10,049 nucleotides of DNA from CAYICL01 sp964361885 (GCA_964361885.1 CAYICL010000027.1:1-10049), one strand, 5' to 3'. Shown: positions 1 through 5,022, numbered from the stretch's first letter. Numbers and translations are program-made. Notes: generated by a model not told the origin, from the sequence alone.

Positions 1-2
1 TA

Positions 3-458
3 TTATATCAACTCCAGCTGCTTTTCTTTCTCTTCTAACAACTCCTTGGCTTTTTCTAAAACTATCTTTGCCCCATGAAAATTCAACCTCTTGTGCACTT
101 CGTCAAAAACCAACCACTCTACCTCCTCCATTTCCCAATCATGATCGGCAATGTCCCCACTCACATACTCCATTAAAAAGTAACTCACTTGTTTAAATAC
201 CTTGACTCCGTCCATGGTGTAAACATATCTTTCCGGTTCCCCGATCTTCCCTATCACTCTGGTTTTAATCCCGCACTCTTCTTTCACTTCCCGCACGGCA
301 GTTTCTTTCAAACCTTCCCCCTCTTCCACCAATCCCTTGGGCAAAACCCATTTATGATAACCGCTGTGTTTACAAACCAGCCATTTCACCCCGGCTTTAT
401 CCTTTTTATACACCACACCCCCGCTGGAAAATTCGCGTTTAGATTTTTGAGCTTCCAT
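3..458 (-). CDS. Nudix (MutT-like) hydrolase, 151 aa
   Basis: Nudix enzymes hydrolyse nucleoside diphosphates linked to another group (damaged dNTPs, dinucleoside polyphosphates and similar) using Mg2+. The Nudix box is complete at residues 42-64: G42, E48, then R56-E57-V58 and E60-E61 with G63-I64, so the metal-binding glutamates are present. A glycine-rich strand (SSGGVVYKK, 11-19) and WVLPKG (37-42) before the box resemble the Ap4A-hydrolase/MutT branch, and the length is typical of a single-domain member. The C-terminus (about 130-151) is a charged helix. It starts 7 bp after the stop of the PIN toxin gene and has no clear Shine-Dalgarno sequence, so it is probably the last gene of the RHH-PIN transcript. 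The substrate cannot be told from sequence. The stop codon (3-5) lies at the window edge, so the gene is complete. Confidence 0.93.
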   Translation of the reverse strand: MEAQKSKREFSSGGVVYKKDKAGVKWLVCKHSGYHKWVLPKGLVEEGEGLKETAVREVKEECGIKTRVIGKIGEPERYVYTMDGVKVFKQVSYFLMEYVSGDIADHDWEMEEVEWLVFDEVHKRLNFHGAKIVLEKAKELLEEKEKQLELI

Positions 459-465
459 ATCTGGC

Positions 466-879
466 TTATTTCTTTAAATAAATTGATAAATATTCCGCCG
501 GTGTAACTATTTTAATCTTTTGGTATTTTTTAATCTTTAATAAATGCTTGTCACCGCTAATAATATAATTGCTATTTGATTCCACTGCTGCTTCGATAAC
601 TTTATTATCACTTTTATCAACCTTTACCACTCTTAATATTTCTTCTGGTTTAATAATTCTTGTGGTTTTAATGATTATTTTTATCGTTAAAACAATTTTG
701 TCTTGGCTCCACTTGAATTTTTGTTTTAGTTTTTGGGAAATTTCTAAAAGAATTCCCGGTGAAGTTATCGCTTTAATTTTCTTCTTAATAATTAAGTCTA
801 AAATGTGTCGGGAGTTGCCTCCGAAAATTATCCCCGAAAGATAAATATTCGTGTCCAAAACCACCCTAAGCTTAGTCAT
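466..879 (-). CDS. PIN-domain toxin (VapC-like, putative RNase), 137 aa
   Basis: This is a PIN-fold protein of the 'putative toxin-antitoxin system toxin component, PIN family' type, expected to be a Mg2+-dependent RNase restrained by its antitoxin. The N-terminal strand VVLDTNIYLSG carries D9. E46 (in GILLEIS), D91 (in the DNKVIEAA motif) and D110 (in ISGDKHLL) complete the acidic quartet expected of an active site. It overlaps the upstream antitoxin gene by 8 bp, the usual translational coupling of such pairs. The composition is very Lys/Ile/Asn-rich and AT-rich compared with genes in the right half of the window, which fits a laterally acquired module. The cleavage target is unknown. Toxin activity is inferred from the family and the arrangement. 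Confidence 0.9.
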   Translation of the reverse strand: MTKLRVVLDTNIYLSGIIFGGNSRHILDLIIKKKIKAITSPGILLEISQKLKQKFKWSQDKIVLTIKIIIKTTRIIKPEEILRVVKVDKSDNKVIEAAVESNSNYIISGDKHLLKIKKYQKIKIVTPAEYLSIYLKK

Positions 880-1102
880 TAATCAGTTTAACAATATCTT
901 CTTCGCTTTTGATATTAAATTCTTCCTTAGTTGTTCTGCCCCAGTCAAAAATCTGCTCCCAGGATTCATCCTGATAATAACCAAGCAAAAGGTCTTTAAT
1001 CACCTCGCTTCTGGTTTTTGCCTTTTTTTTGGCCAATTGATTTAAAATCGACAAGAATTTTTGAGGTAGAGACACTGATATTACTGCCGTATTTCTTAAC
1101 AT
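872..1102 (-). CDS. Ribbon-helix-helix antitoxin, 76 aa
   Basis: A small DNA-binding antitoxin of the CopG/Arc ribbon-helix-helix type. Residues 5-12 (TAVISVSL) form the DNA-contacting beta-strand. Two helices follow, the second beginning at T30-R31-S32-E33-V34, the typical 'xRSExI' entry. Residues 43-76 are an acidic/aromatic tail that probably wraps the PIN toxin. The start is supported by a strong Shine-Dalgarno sequence (AGGAGG, about 9 nt before the ATG). It is the first gene of the unit and overlaps the toxin by 8 bp. A palindrome inside its promoter (1127-1141) is a plausible autoregulatory operator. The assignment rests on fold pattern and context, and the subfamily is not resolved. 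Confidence 0.85.
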   Translation of the reverse strand: MLRNTAVISVSLPQKFLSILNQLAKKKAKTRSEVIKDLLLGYYQDESWEQIFDWGRTTKEEFNIKSEEDIVKLIND

Positions 1103-1122
1103 AAATTAATCCTCCTGAAATT

Positions 1123-1151
1123 ATTTTATTACACTGTAATACACCTGTCAA
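1123..1151 (-). promoter_or_regulatory. Promoter of the RHH-PIN toxin-antitoxin operon
   Basis: Read on the minus strand there is a perfect -35 box TTGACA (1146-1151), a 17-bp spacer, and a -10 box TAAAAT (1123-1128), followed by the AGGAGG ribosome-binding site and the antitoxin start. The -35 box begins directly after the encoded CCA of tRNA-Arg(CCG), so there is no spare sequence between the tRNA and this promoter. Confidence 0.75.
1127..1141. promoter_or_regulatory. Palindromic operator in the toxin-antitoxin promoter
   Basis: A perfect inverted repeat, TATTAC and GTAATA with a 3-nt centre, lies in the promoter spacer and touches the -10 box. RHH antitoxins usually bind such dyads to repress their own operon, so this is the likely operator. 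Binding is inferred. Confidence 0.55.
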
Positions 1152-1226
1152 TGGTGCTCCTAAGAAGAATTGAACTTCTATCTAAGGTTCCGGAAACCTT
1201 CGCTCTATCCGTTGAACTATAGGAGC
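1152..1226 (-). tRNA. tRNA-Arg (anticodon CCG)
   Basis: The full cloverleaf can be drawn. The acceptor stem is GCTCCTA with TAGGAGC, the D arm is GTTC/GAGC, the anticodon stem is AAGGT/ACCTT with loop TTCCGGA, and the T arm is AGAAG/CTTCT with loop TTCAATT. The anticodon is CCG, which reads the Arg codon CGG. A20 in the D loop and discriminator A73 fit arginine identity. The 3' CCA is encoded (1152-1154), unlike most tRNAs in this window. The T-stem is A/U-rich. Confidence 0.95.
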
Positions 1227-1238
1227 TAGAACTTCTTT

Positions 1239-1244
1239 ATTATA
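1239..1244 (-). promoter_or_regulatory. -10 box of tRNA-Arg(CCG)
   Basis: TATAAT on the minus strand lies about 12 nt before the tRNA 5' end, just after the GIY-YIG stop codon. No convincing -35 box was seen at the expected distance, so this promoter call is moderate. Confidence 0.5.
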
Positions 1245-1253
1245 TCTTAAAAC

Positions 1254-1508
1254 TCACTTTAAATAATCTTCCAATGTTTTCTTTATGCTTCTAATTCCCC
1301 ATCCAGATTTTAAATAAACTTCTCTATTTTTTGCATCCTTTCTTGATAAAAGCGCTTCATAAAATATAAGTTTATAAGGTCTGAATGGTTTAGTAGCTAG
1401 ACTTTTTCCCGAATTATGTTCCTTTAATCTCTTCCTTAAATCAGTAGTATAACCAATATATAAACTTTTATCTTTTATGCTTTGTAAGATATAAACGTAG
1501 TAAAACAT
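1254..1508 (-). CDS. Free-standing GIY-YIG endonuclease-like protein, 84 aa
   Basis: A single GIY-YIG nuclease domain of the short UPF0213/YhbQ-like type. The motif appears as YVYIL (4-8) and YIG (17-19). R27 in the following helix, H31, and E63 in the N-R-E-V-Y segment correspond to the conserved catalytic and metal-binding positions of the fold, so the nuclease core looks intact. There is no DNA-binding accessory domain. The ATG is 4 nt from the foot of a 51-nt hairpin (1513-1563) and has no Shine-Dalgarno sequence. It lies between tRNA-Ser(CGA) and tRNA-Arg(CCG). A second, diverged copy is at 5009-5269. Such small nucleases are common in Patescibacteria, but their substrate is unknown. A role in mobility or repeat processing is only a hypothesis. 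Confidence 0.88.
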   Translation of the reverse strand: MFYYVYILQSIKDKSLYIGYTTDLRKRLKEHNSGKSLATKPFRPYKLIFYEALLSRKDAKNREVYLKSGWGIRSIKKTLEDYLK

Positions 1509-1512
1509 GGGC

Positions 1513-1563
1513 GGGACGTAAGAACGTTAATTTTACTTCGTAAAATTTTACGTTCAACGTCCC
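1513..1563. repeat. 51-nt near-perfect hairpin palindrome
   Basis: Arms GGGACGT (1513-1519) and ACGTCCC (1557-1563) enclose the inner arms GAACGT/ACGTTC and GTAAAAT/ATTTTAC with a 3-nt loop (TTC at 1537-1539 on +). About 21 base pairs form with only two small internal loops. There is no long U-tract, so it is not a classical intrinsic terminator. It abuts the hairpin at 1565-1600, giving two tandem hairpins between tRNA-Ser(CGA) and the GIY-YIG start. Confidence 0.8.
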
Positions 1564-1607
1564 AGCAACGTTTAAATTGCTTTGCAATTTATTACGTTGC
1601 GGAGGAG
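1563..1607. repeat. 45-bp direct repeat, copy 1: hairpin at a tRNA-Ser 3' end
   Basis: Identical over 45 bp to 2400-2444. Positions 1565-1600 form a hairpin: GCAACGT pairs with ACGTTGC, AAATTGC pairs with GCAATTT, the internal loop is small (2 and 3 nt), and the loop is TTT. The last hairpin base is the discriminator (G73) of tRNA-Ser(CGA). The remaining 7 bp of identity are the tRNA acceptor 3' strand. The tRNA has GCAACG here where GCCA would be expected. Confidence 0.85.
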
Positions 1608-1683
1608 ACAGGACTCGAACCTGCAAGGGCTTGCACCCGCCGGTTTTCGAAACCGGTGCCTTAGCCATTCGGCACACTCCTCC
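1600..1683 (-). tRNA. tRNA-Ser (anticodon CGA)
   Basis: A class II tRNA. The acceptor is GGAGGAG/CTCCTCC, the D stem is GCC/GGC, the anticodon stem is CCGGT/ACCGG with loop TTCGAAA, there is a long variable arm with a GGG/CCC stem, and the T arm is GCAGG/CCTGT with loop TTCGAGT. The anticodon CGA reads the Ser codon UCG. Discriminator G73 and the long variable arm fit serine identity. CCA is not encoded: G73 is the first base of the hairpin repeat, so the CCA-adding enzyme would be needed. It probably shares a transcript with tRNA-Arg(GCG) upstream. Confidence 0.95.
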
Positions 1684-1687
1684 AGTT

Positions 1688-1709
1688 TACCCTGAGCATA
1701 GTCGAAGGG
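1688..1709. repeat. Short REP-like palindrome between two tRNAs
   Basis: ACCCT and AGGGT arms flank a TCGACTATGCTC core (minus strand). The sequence lies in the 26-nt gap between tRNA-Arg(GCG) and tRNA-Ser(CGA) and reaches to the base beside the Arg discriminator. Sequences of the form CCCTTCGAC...GCTCAGGG are widespread as dispersed palindromes in many bacterial genomes (recalled, not searched here). It could also serve as a processing hairpin. Confidence 0.5.
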
Positions 1710-1781
1710 TGCGCCCAAGAGGAATCGAACCTCTACCAGAGGGTCCGCAACCCTCCGTTGTATCCTTTCAACTATGGGCGC
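1710..1781 (-). tRNA. tRNA-Arg (anticodon GCG)
   Basis: The cloverleaf has acceptor GCGCCCA/TGGGCGC, D arm GTTG/CAAC, anticodon stem GAGGG/CCCTC with loop TTGCGGA, and T arm AGAGG/CCTCT with loop TTCGATT. The anticodon is GCG (Arg CGC/CGU). A20, C35 and discriminator A73 are the standard Arg identity elements. No CCA is encoded (ACCC). Most bacteria decode this box with an ACG anticodon edited to inosine, so a G34 version is unusual. A -10-like TAAAAT (1791-1796) sits directly after the stop of the upstream membrane-protein gene. Confidence 0.95.
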
Positions 1782-1796
1782 TTAACCTATATTTTA

Positions 1797-2366
1797 TCAG
1801 TTTTCTTTTTCCAGCGGCACTTTGTCCGACAACCATTTGGCCGACCGGTCCATAAACGTCTCTTCCGGCTCTTCATACTGCACCTGTTTTTCCATTAGCT
1901 CCTTCACCCTTTCCTCTTTAACTTCTCCCAGTAACATCATTAATCTCCCTGGAAACTTTAGCTTGGTTTCAATATGTAAAATGGTTTCCTGCCATTTCTT
2001 GCTGAACCAAAACCGTCTTAACTCCTCCCATTTATATACCTTGCCGCTGGTTATCACTCCCCTGGTGGTAATCTCATGGCTGGTTTTATCCGGCGGTACT
2101 GTGGCCAAAACATAAGCCACAAACATCAAGGCCACTATCACCGCAATCAGTAACCATTCTTTTAAAAACAGCAAAATCACTGCCAGTAAAAACACAATTG
2201 CCAAAATCGTGGTGTAATACTCCCTGTCTCTTTTCTTAAACGGCCGGACTGGCGCCTCCCATTTAAGTAATGTCTTTAACTCCACCGGTTTATCCGCCAT
2301 AGCTTTAGCAACGGCGGATTTATCATCTTGAACAAGTAGTGGTTTCTTTTTAAACAGGGCAGTCAT
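1797..2366 (-). CDS. Two-TM membrane protein of unknown function, 189 aa
   Basis: I do not recognise a characterised family. An N-terminal cytosol-like charged region (1-50, with FKKRDREYY just before the membrane) is followed by two hydrophobic helices, about residues 51-68 and 71-90. A soluble C-terminal domain of about 100 residues follows. The segment ITTRGVITSGKVYKWEELRRFWF with alternating strands recalls the PH-like/YcxB-type domains of small bacterial membrane proteins, but this is only a resemblance. The start at 2366 is preferred over the in-frame ATG 39 nt upstream because an AAAGGAG Shine-Dalgarno sequence lies 7 nt before it. The longer version would begin inside the hairpin repeat. 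The gene follows tRNA-Ser(GCT) and that hairpin, and its stop codon touches the putative tRNA-Arg(GCG) -10 box. Confidence 0.8.
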   Translation of the reverse strand: MTALFKKKPLLVQDDKSAVAKAMADKPVELKTLLKWEAPVRPFKKRDREYYTTILAIVFLLAVILLFLKEWLLIAVIVALMFVAYVLATVPPDKTSHEITTRGVITSGKVYKWEELRRFWFSKKWQETILHIETKLKFPGRLMMLLGEVKEERVKELMEKQVQYEEPEETFMDRSAKWLSDKVPLEKEN

Positions 2367-2399
2367 ATTTTCTCCTTTATTTATTAATTGGCGGACGAT

Positions 2400-2444
2400 C
2401 AGCAACGTTTAAATTGCTTTGCAATTTATTACGTTGCGGAGGAG
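2400..2444. repeat. 45-bp direct repeat, copy 2: hairpin at a tRNA-Ser 3' end
   Basis: The exact 45-bp copy of 1563-1607. The hairpin occupies 2402-2437 and its last base is the discriminator of tRNA-Ser(GCT). Sequence identity stops at both edges, so the two tRNA-Ser genes were not simply duplicated: their D arms, anticodon arms and variable arms differ. Confidence 0.85.
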
Positions 2445-2518
2445 GCGAGATTTGAACTCGCATATCCTTGCGGAAACAGGTTTAGCGAACCTGGGCCATA
2501 CCATTAGGCGACTCCTCC
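2437..2518 (-). tRNA. tRNA-Ser (anticodon GCT), with C33
   Basis: A class II tRNA with acceptor GGAGGAG/CTCCTCC, D stem GCC/GGC, anticodon stem CAGGT/ACCTG, variable arm TCC/GGA closed by GCAA, and T arm GCGAG/CTCGC with loop TTCAAAT. The anticodon loop is TCGCTAA, giving anticodon GCT (Ser AGC/AGU). Position 33 is C instead of the near-universal U. No CCA is encoded, and the hairpin repeat starts at G73. A TATAAT (2529-2534, minus strand) lies 10 nt upstream and is a good -10 box. Confidence 0.93.
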
Positions 2519-2581
2519 TGATTGATCTATTATATCAAAGGGGCAAACCATTGACGCTATTAGAACCTTTGGCGGCAAATT

Positions 2582-3217
2582 CTACGGTTTTTTAAATCTC
2601 ACCGTATAATTCCACACATTGCCTGATATTTTATCTAAAACGAACCCTGCCCCTACCCCTTGTTTTACAACTGTGGAAATAAATGGATAGTCAGGATCAG
2701 GTAAAAACTCTGTTACTGCTAAAATACCTTCTGGCTTTAAGACTCTTTTAATTTCAGCCAACGCCTTTTGACGATCAGGAATTTCCTGCAATACCGTGAT
2801 CATATAAACCAAATCTAGAGAATTATTCTCAAGCGGCAAATTATACGCGCTCGCTTGGATTAACTTAATGTTCTTAATATCCTGATTCCCTGGTTTTGCG
2901 AGTTTTTTCTCCAGTTGCTTTAGCATCGCGGGTTGGATATCAAGCGCATAAACTTTACCCCCATTCCCCAAAGCTCTGGCAACAAAGGTTGTAAACGCGC
3001 CACTACCACACCCTATTTCTAAAACTTTCATTCCGGGTTCAATGCCGCTTCTTTTGATGATTTTATCTGGTGGTTGCAATTTTCTTCTGTAGTTACTATC
3101 TAAGAGACTGCCAATAAAGGCGGGTGCGGGAAAATGAAAAAGTTTTCTTCCAACCCTGATTATAATCTGCCAAATGGCAAATAAACCAAAAATTATTAGT
3201 AAAATTTTTGTTATCAT
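2582..3217 (-). CDS. Membrane-anchored class I SAM-dependent methyltransferase, 211 aa
   Basis: A Rossmann-fold methyltransferase of the Methyltransf_11/25 type. Motif I is VLEIGCGSG (65-73), the acidic residue at the end of strand 2 is D93 (YALDIQ), and a post-I segment NSLDLVYMITVLQEIPD (122-138) is followed by the typical LAEIKRVLKPEGILAVTEF (143-161). Residues 4-22 form a hydrophobic N-terminal helix followed by basic residues, so the enzyme is probably anchored to the cytoplasmic face of the membrane. Ubiquinone/menaquinone or lipid methyltransferases are the closest general matches, but the substrate cannot be set. The start at 3217 has an AAGGA Shine-Dalgarno sequence. An in-frame start further upstream (3280) would run into tRNA-Ser(TGA), so I reject it. 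Confidence 0.88.
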   Translation of the reverse strand: MITKILLIIFGLFAIWQIIIRVGRKLFHFPAPAFIGSLLDSNYRRKLQPPDKIIKRSGIEPGMKVLEIGCGSGAFTTFVARALGNGGKVYALDIQPAMLKQLEKKLAKPGNQDIKNIKLIQASAYNLPLENNSLDLVYMITVLQEIPDRQKALAEIKRVLKPEGILAVTEFLPDPDYPFISTVVKQGVGAGFVLDKISGNVWNYTVRFKKP

Positions 3218-3252
3218 AGATTCCTTGCCATAGTTTGCACGCTTTTTCCAAC

Positions 3253-3339
3253 TGGCGGAGGGGGTGAGACTCGAACTCACAAGCCCTTGCGGGCGCCGGT
3301 TTTCAAAACCGGTTCCTTAACCATTCGGAGCACCCCTCC
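3253..3339 (-). tRNA. tRNA-Ser (anticodon TGA)
   Basis: A class II tRNA with acceptor GGAGGGG/CCCCTCC, anticodon stem CCGGT/ACCGG with loop TTTGAAA (anticodon TGA, Ser UCA/UCG), a variable arm with GCCC/GGGC pairing, and T arm GTGAG/CTCAC with loop TTCGAGT. Discriminator G73 is followed by an encoded CCA (3253-3255), in contrast to the two other tRNA-Ser genes here, which carry the hairpin repeat at that position. It lies just upstream of the methyltransferase gene and divergent from the CoA gene. Confidence 0.95.
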
Positions 3340-3374
3340 ATTAATCCTTATTTTACCATGTTAAAATATCTCAT

Positions 3375-4331
3375 ATGTTTAATCATGTGGCAGTGGCCGG
3401 CGCTTTCGACCATCTCCACCTGGGCCACAAAAAGCTTTTAGAAACCGCCCAGCAAAGCGGTCGGCAGGTTTTGGTGGGTTTGTGCCAAGAACAGATGCTA
3501 ATTCATAAATCCTACCAGCTGTTGATTGAAAACTATTCTGTTCGCCAAAAAAATGTCAGCCAATTTTTAAGTTCTAAACCAAGTGAAATTTTTCCCCTTA
3601 AAGACATTTACGGCCCAGCCGCTGAAACTGACGATCTTGACGCTATTGTCTGTACCACCCAAACCAAGCCTAATGTTGACAAAATTAACCAGCTGCGCCA
3701 ACTCAACACCCTAAAACCCTTAACCCATATCGTGGTGGATTTGGTCCCTAGCTCTGACCGGCAAATCCTCTCCTCTACCCGCATCCGTGGCGGTGAGGTC
3801 AACCGCGACGGTTTTGCTTACCAACAACTATTCCTTGAACACCGAAAATTAATCCTGCCCGATTATCACCGTCACTACTTGCAAAAACCTTTTTCAAAAT
3901 TAATCACCGCTAATCAAATCAAACCAATTATCAAGCGGCAGCCGCCATTTTTAACTGTTGCCGTTGGTGATATTACCGCGCTCACCTTTATTAAACAACA
4001 ACTCCCTCTTGATTTAGCCGTCATTGACGCCAAGACCCGGCGCCAGCCGTACTTGGCGGCTAAAAAACTGTTGACTATTTCCCGCTATGCCAGCAACCCG
4101 ACGGCCACCATCACCCTTGATTTGGTTAATCAGCTTCAGCTTTGCCTAAAAAAAACCAATCAATGCCTGATGGTTAACGGCGAGGAGGATCTGGCGGTTT
4201 TACCGCTGATCTTACTCTCACCTTTAAAAACCGCTATCTTTTACGGCCAACCCTATCAAGGTTTAGTCTATATCCGGGTCACTGAAAAATCTAAACAAAA
4301 GGCTCTTAACCTCCTAAGAAAGTTTATTTAG
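3375..4331 (+). CDS. Fused phosphopantetheine adenylyltransferase / GTP-dependent dephospho-CoA kinase, 318 aa
   Basis: Two domains appear to cover the last two steps of CoA synthesis. Residues 1-155 are a nucleotidyltransferase of the archaeal/eukaryotic PPAT type: VAVAGAFDHLHLGHKKLL (5-22) contains the HxGH motif (H15-L16-G17-H18), and SSTRIRGG (133-140) is the C-terminal nucleotide-binding signature. Residues 190-318 match DUF359, the GTP-dependent dephospho-CoA kinase described in Thermococcus: VAVGDITA (195-202), LAVIDAKTRR (214-223), NGEEDLAVLPLIL (268-280) and YGQPYQGLVYIRV (290-302). The expected Asp/Glu residues D199, D218, E270 and D272 are present. This is the only + strand protein gene here. 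A TAAAAT (3362-3367) lies 7 nt before the ATG, with no Shine-Dalgarno sequence, so the mRNA may be leaderless. It converges on the ComF gene with an 8-bp overlap. Catalytic activity of both halves is inferred from motifs. Confidence 0.87.
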   Translation: MFNHVAVAGAFDHLHLGHKKLLETAQQSGRQVLVGLCQEQMLIHKSYQLLIENYSVRQKNVSQFLSSKPSEIFPLKDIYGPAAETDDLDAIVCTTQTKPNVDKINQLRQLNTLKPLTHIVVDLVPSSDRQILSSTRIRGGEVNRDGFAYQQLFLEHRKLILPDYHRHYLQKPFSKLITANQIKPIIKRQPPFLTVAVGDITALTFIKQQLPLDLAVIDAKTRRQPYLAAKKLLTISRYASNPTATITLDLVNQLQLCLKKTNQCLMVNGEEDLAVLPLILLSPLKTAIFYGQPYQGLVYIRVTEKSKQKALNLLRKFI

Positions 4332-5022
4332 CTAAAGTCATTCCCCACACCTCTTTGGCTCCGGCTTTTTTTAACACCTTACCCGCCTCTCTCATGGTGG
4401 CTCCGGTTGTCCAAACATCATCTATCAACAAAGCTCTTTTCACTCCCCTCAACCCCTCTCCCGCCTTAAAAGCCCATTGAATATTCCTGCTTCTCTCTTC
4501 TTTTTTTAAACTTACCTGGGGCTTGGTTGATTTCTGTCTGACTAAACCATCTGCTTTAAAATCCAGATTTATAATCTCTGCTGTCAACTTCCCGATTATC
4601 TCTGCCTGATTAAACCCCCGCCAATTCTGTCTCCGCCAGTAAAGCGGCATCGGTACCACCGCCGGTTTTTTGCTTAAAAACCGTTTCCACTCCCAACCTT
4701 GTTTATCCTTCAATTTTTCCTTTAATCCTCTGGCGATTAAGTTTAATAACTCCTCTTTCATATCTTTTAAAAACTCATATTTCAGGCCTTTAATTCCCAG
4801 TCTTGCCAAACCTTGATACTCATACAAACTCACCAATCCGGTCAAACTCTGCTTTCTTTGACAACCTAAATGCACCCGCCCGCCTGTGCTTAGTTTATTA
4901 CACTCCGGACACACCCAATCATTTCTCACCTTAATCAACTTAATACAACCGGAACACAAAAAACTGCCTGTCCGCTTACACCCCATACATTTCTTTGGAT
5001 ACAACCAATCAACTAGAGGCAT
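4324..5022 (-). CDS. comF: ComF family phosphoribosyltransferase-like protein, 232 aa
   Basis: ComF/ComFC proteins combine an N-terminal zinc-ribbon region with a phosphoribosyltransferase fold and are needed for handling transforming DNA in competent bacteria. Cysteines C12/C15, C23/C26, C38/C41 and C54 form the metal-binding part. Residues 122-141 hold VVPMPLYWRRQNWRGFNQAE, the typical 'P(L/V)xxxRxxxRGFNQ' region. The PRPP loop ALLIDDVWTTGATM (197-210) has the two aspartates and TTGAT. The length is normal for the family. There is no clear ribosome-binding site. The start overlaps the 3' end of the upstream GIY-YIG gene by 14 bp, which suggests coupling, and the 3' end overlaps the convergent CoA gene. 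Other competence genes are not in the window, so a role in DNA uptake is only inferred from the family. Confidence 0.92.
   Translation of the reverse strand: MPLVDWLYPKKCMGCKRTGSFLCSGCIKLIKVRNDWVCPECNKLSTGGRVHLGCQRKQSLTGLVSLYEYQGLARLGIKGLKYEFLKDMKEELLNLIARGLKEKLKDKQGWEWKRFLSKKPAVVPMPLYWRRQNWRGFNQAEIIGKLTAEIINLDFKADGLVRQKSTKPQVSLKKEERSRNIQWAFKAGEGLRGVKRALLIDDVWTTGATMREAGKVLKKAGAKEVWGMTLAK

Noticed and set aside
189..506. A 105-residue + strand frame
   Set aside because: It is antisense to the Nudix gene, whose complete Nudix box settles the coding strand.
1513..1600. The two tandem hairpins after tRNA-Ser(CGA) as a normal intrinsic terminator
   Set aside because: The stems are long and interrupted and no U-run follows on either strand, in contrast to the clear terminator at 5332-5361. 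A role in termination is not fully excluded.
1468..1855. Frames reading through the tRNA-Ser(CGA) and tRNA-Arg(GCG) region on both strands
   Set aside because: They translate tRNA genes and palindromes. Apparent peptides such as PEHSRRV are known spurious readings of the dispersed palindrome.
1563..2444. The 45-bp repeats as a CRISPR array
   Set aside because: There are only two copies, 837 bp apart, with genes between, and no regular spacers or cas genes.
3218..3280. N-terminal extension of the methyltransferase by 21 residues
   Set aside because: It would overlap the tRNA-Ser(TGA) 3' end, while the start at 3217 has a Shine-Dalgarno sequence and begins the membrane anchor.
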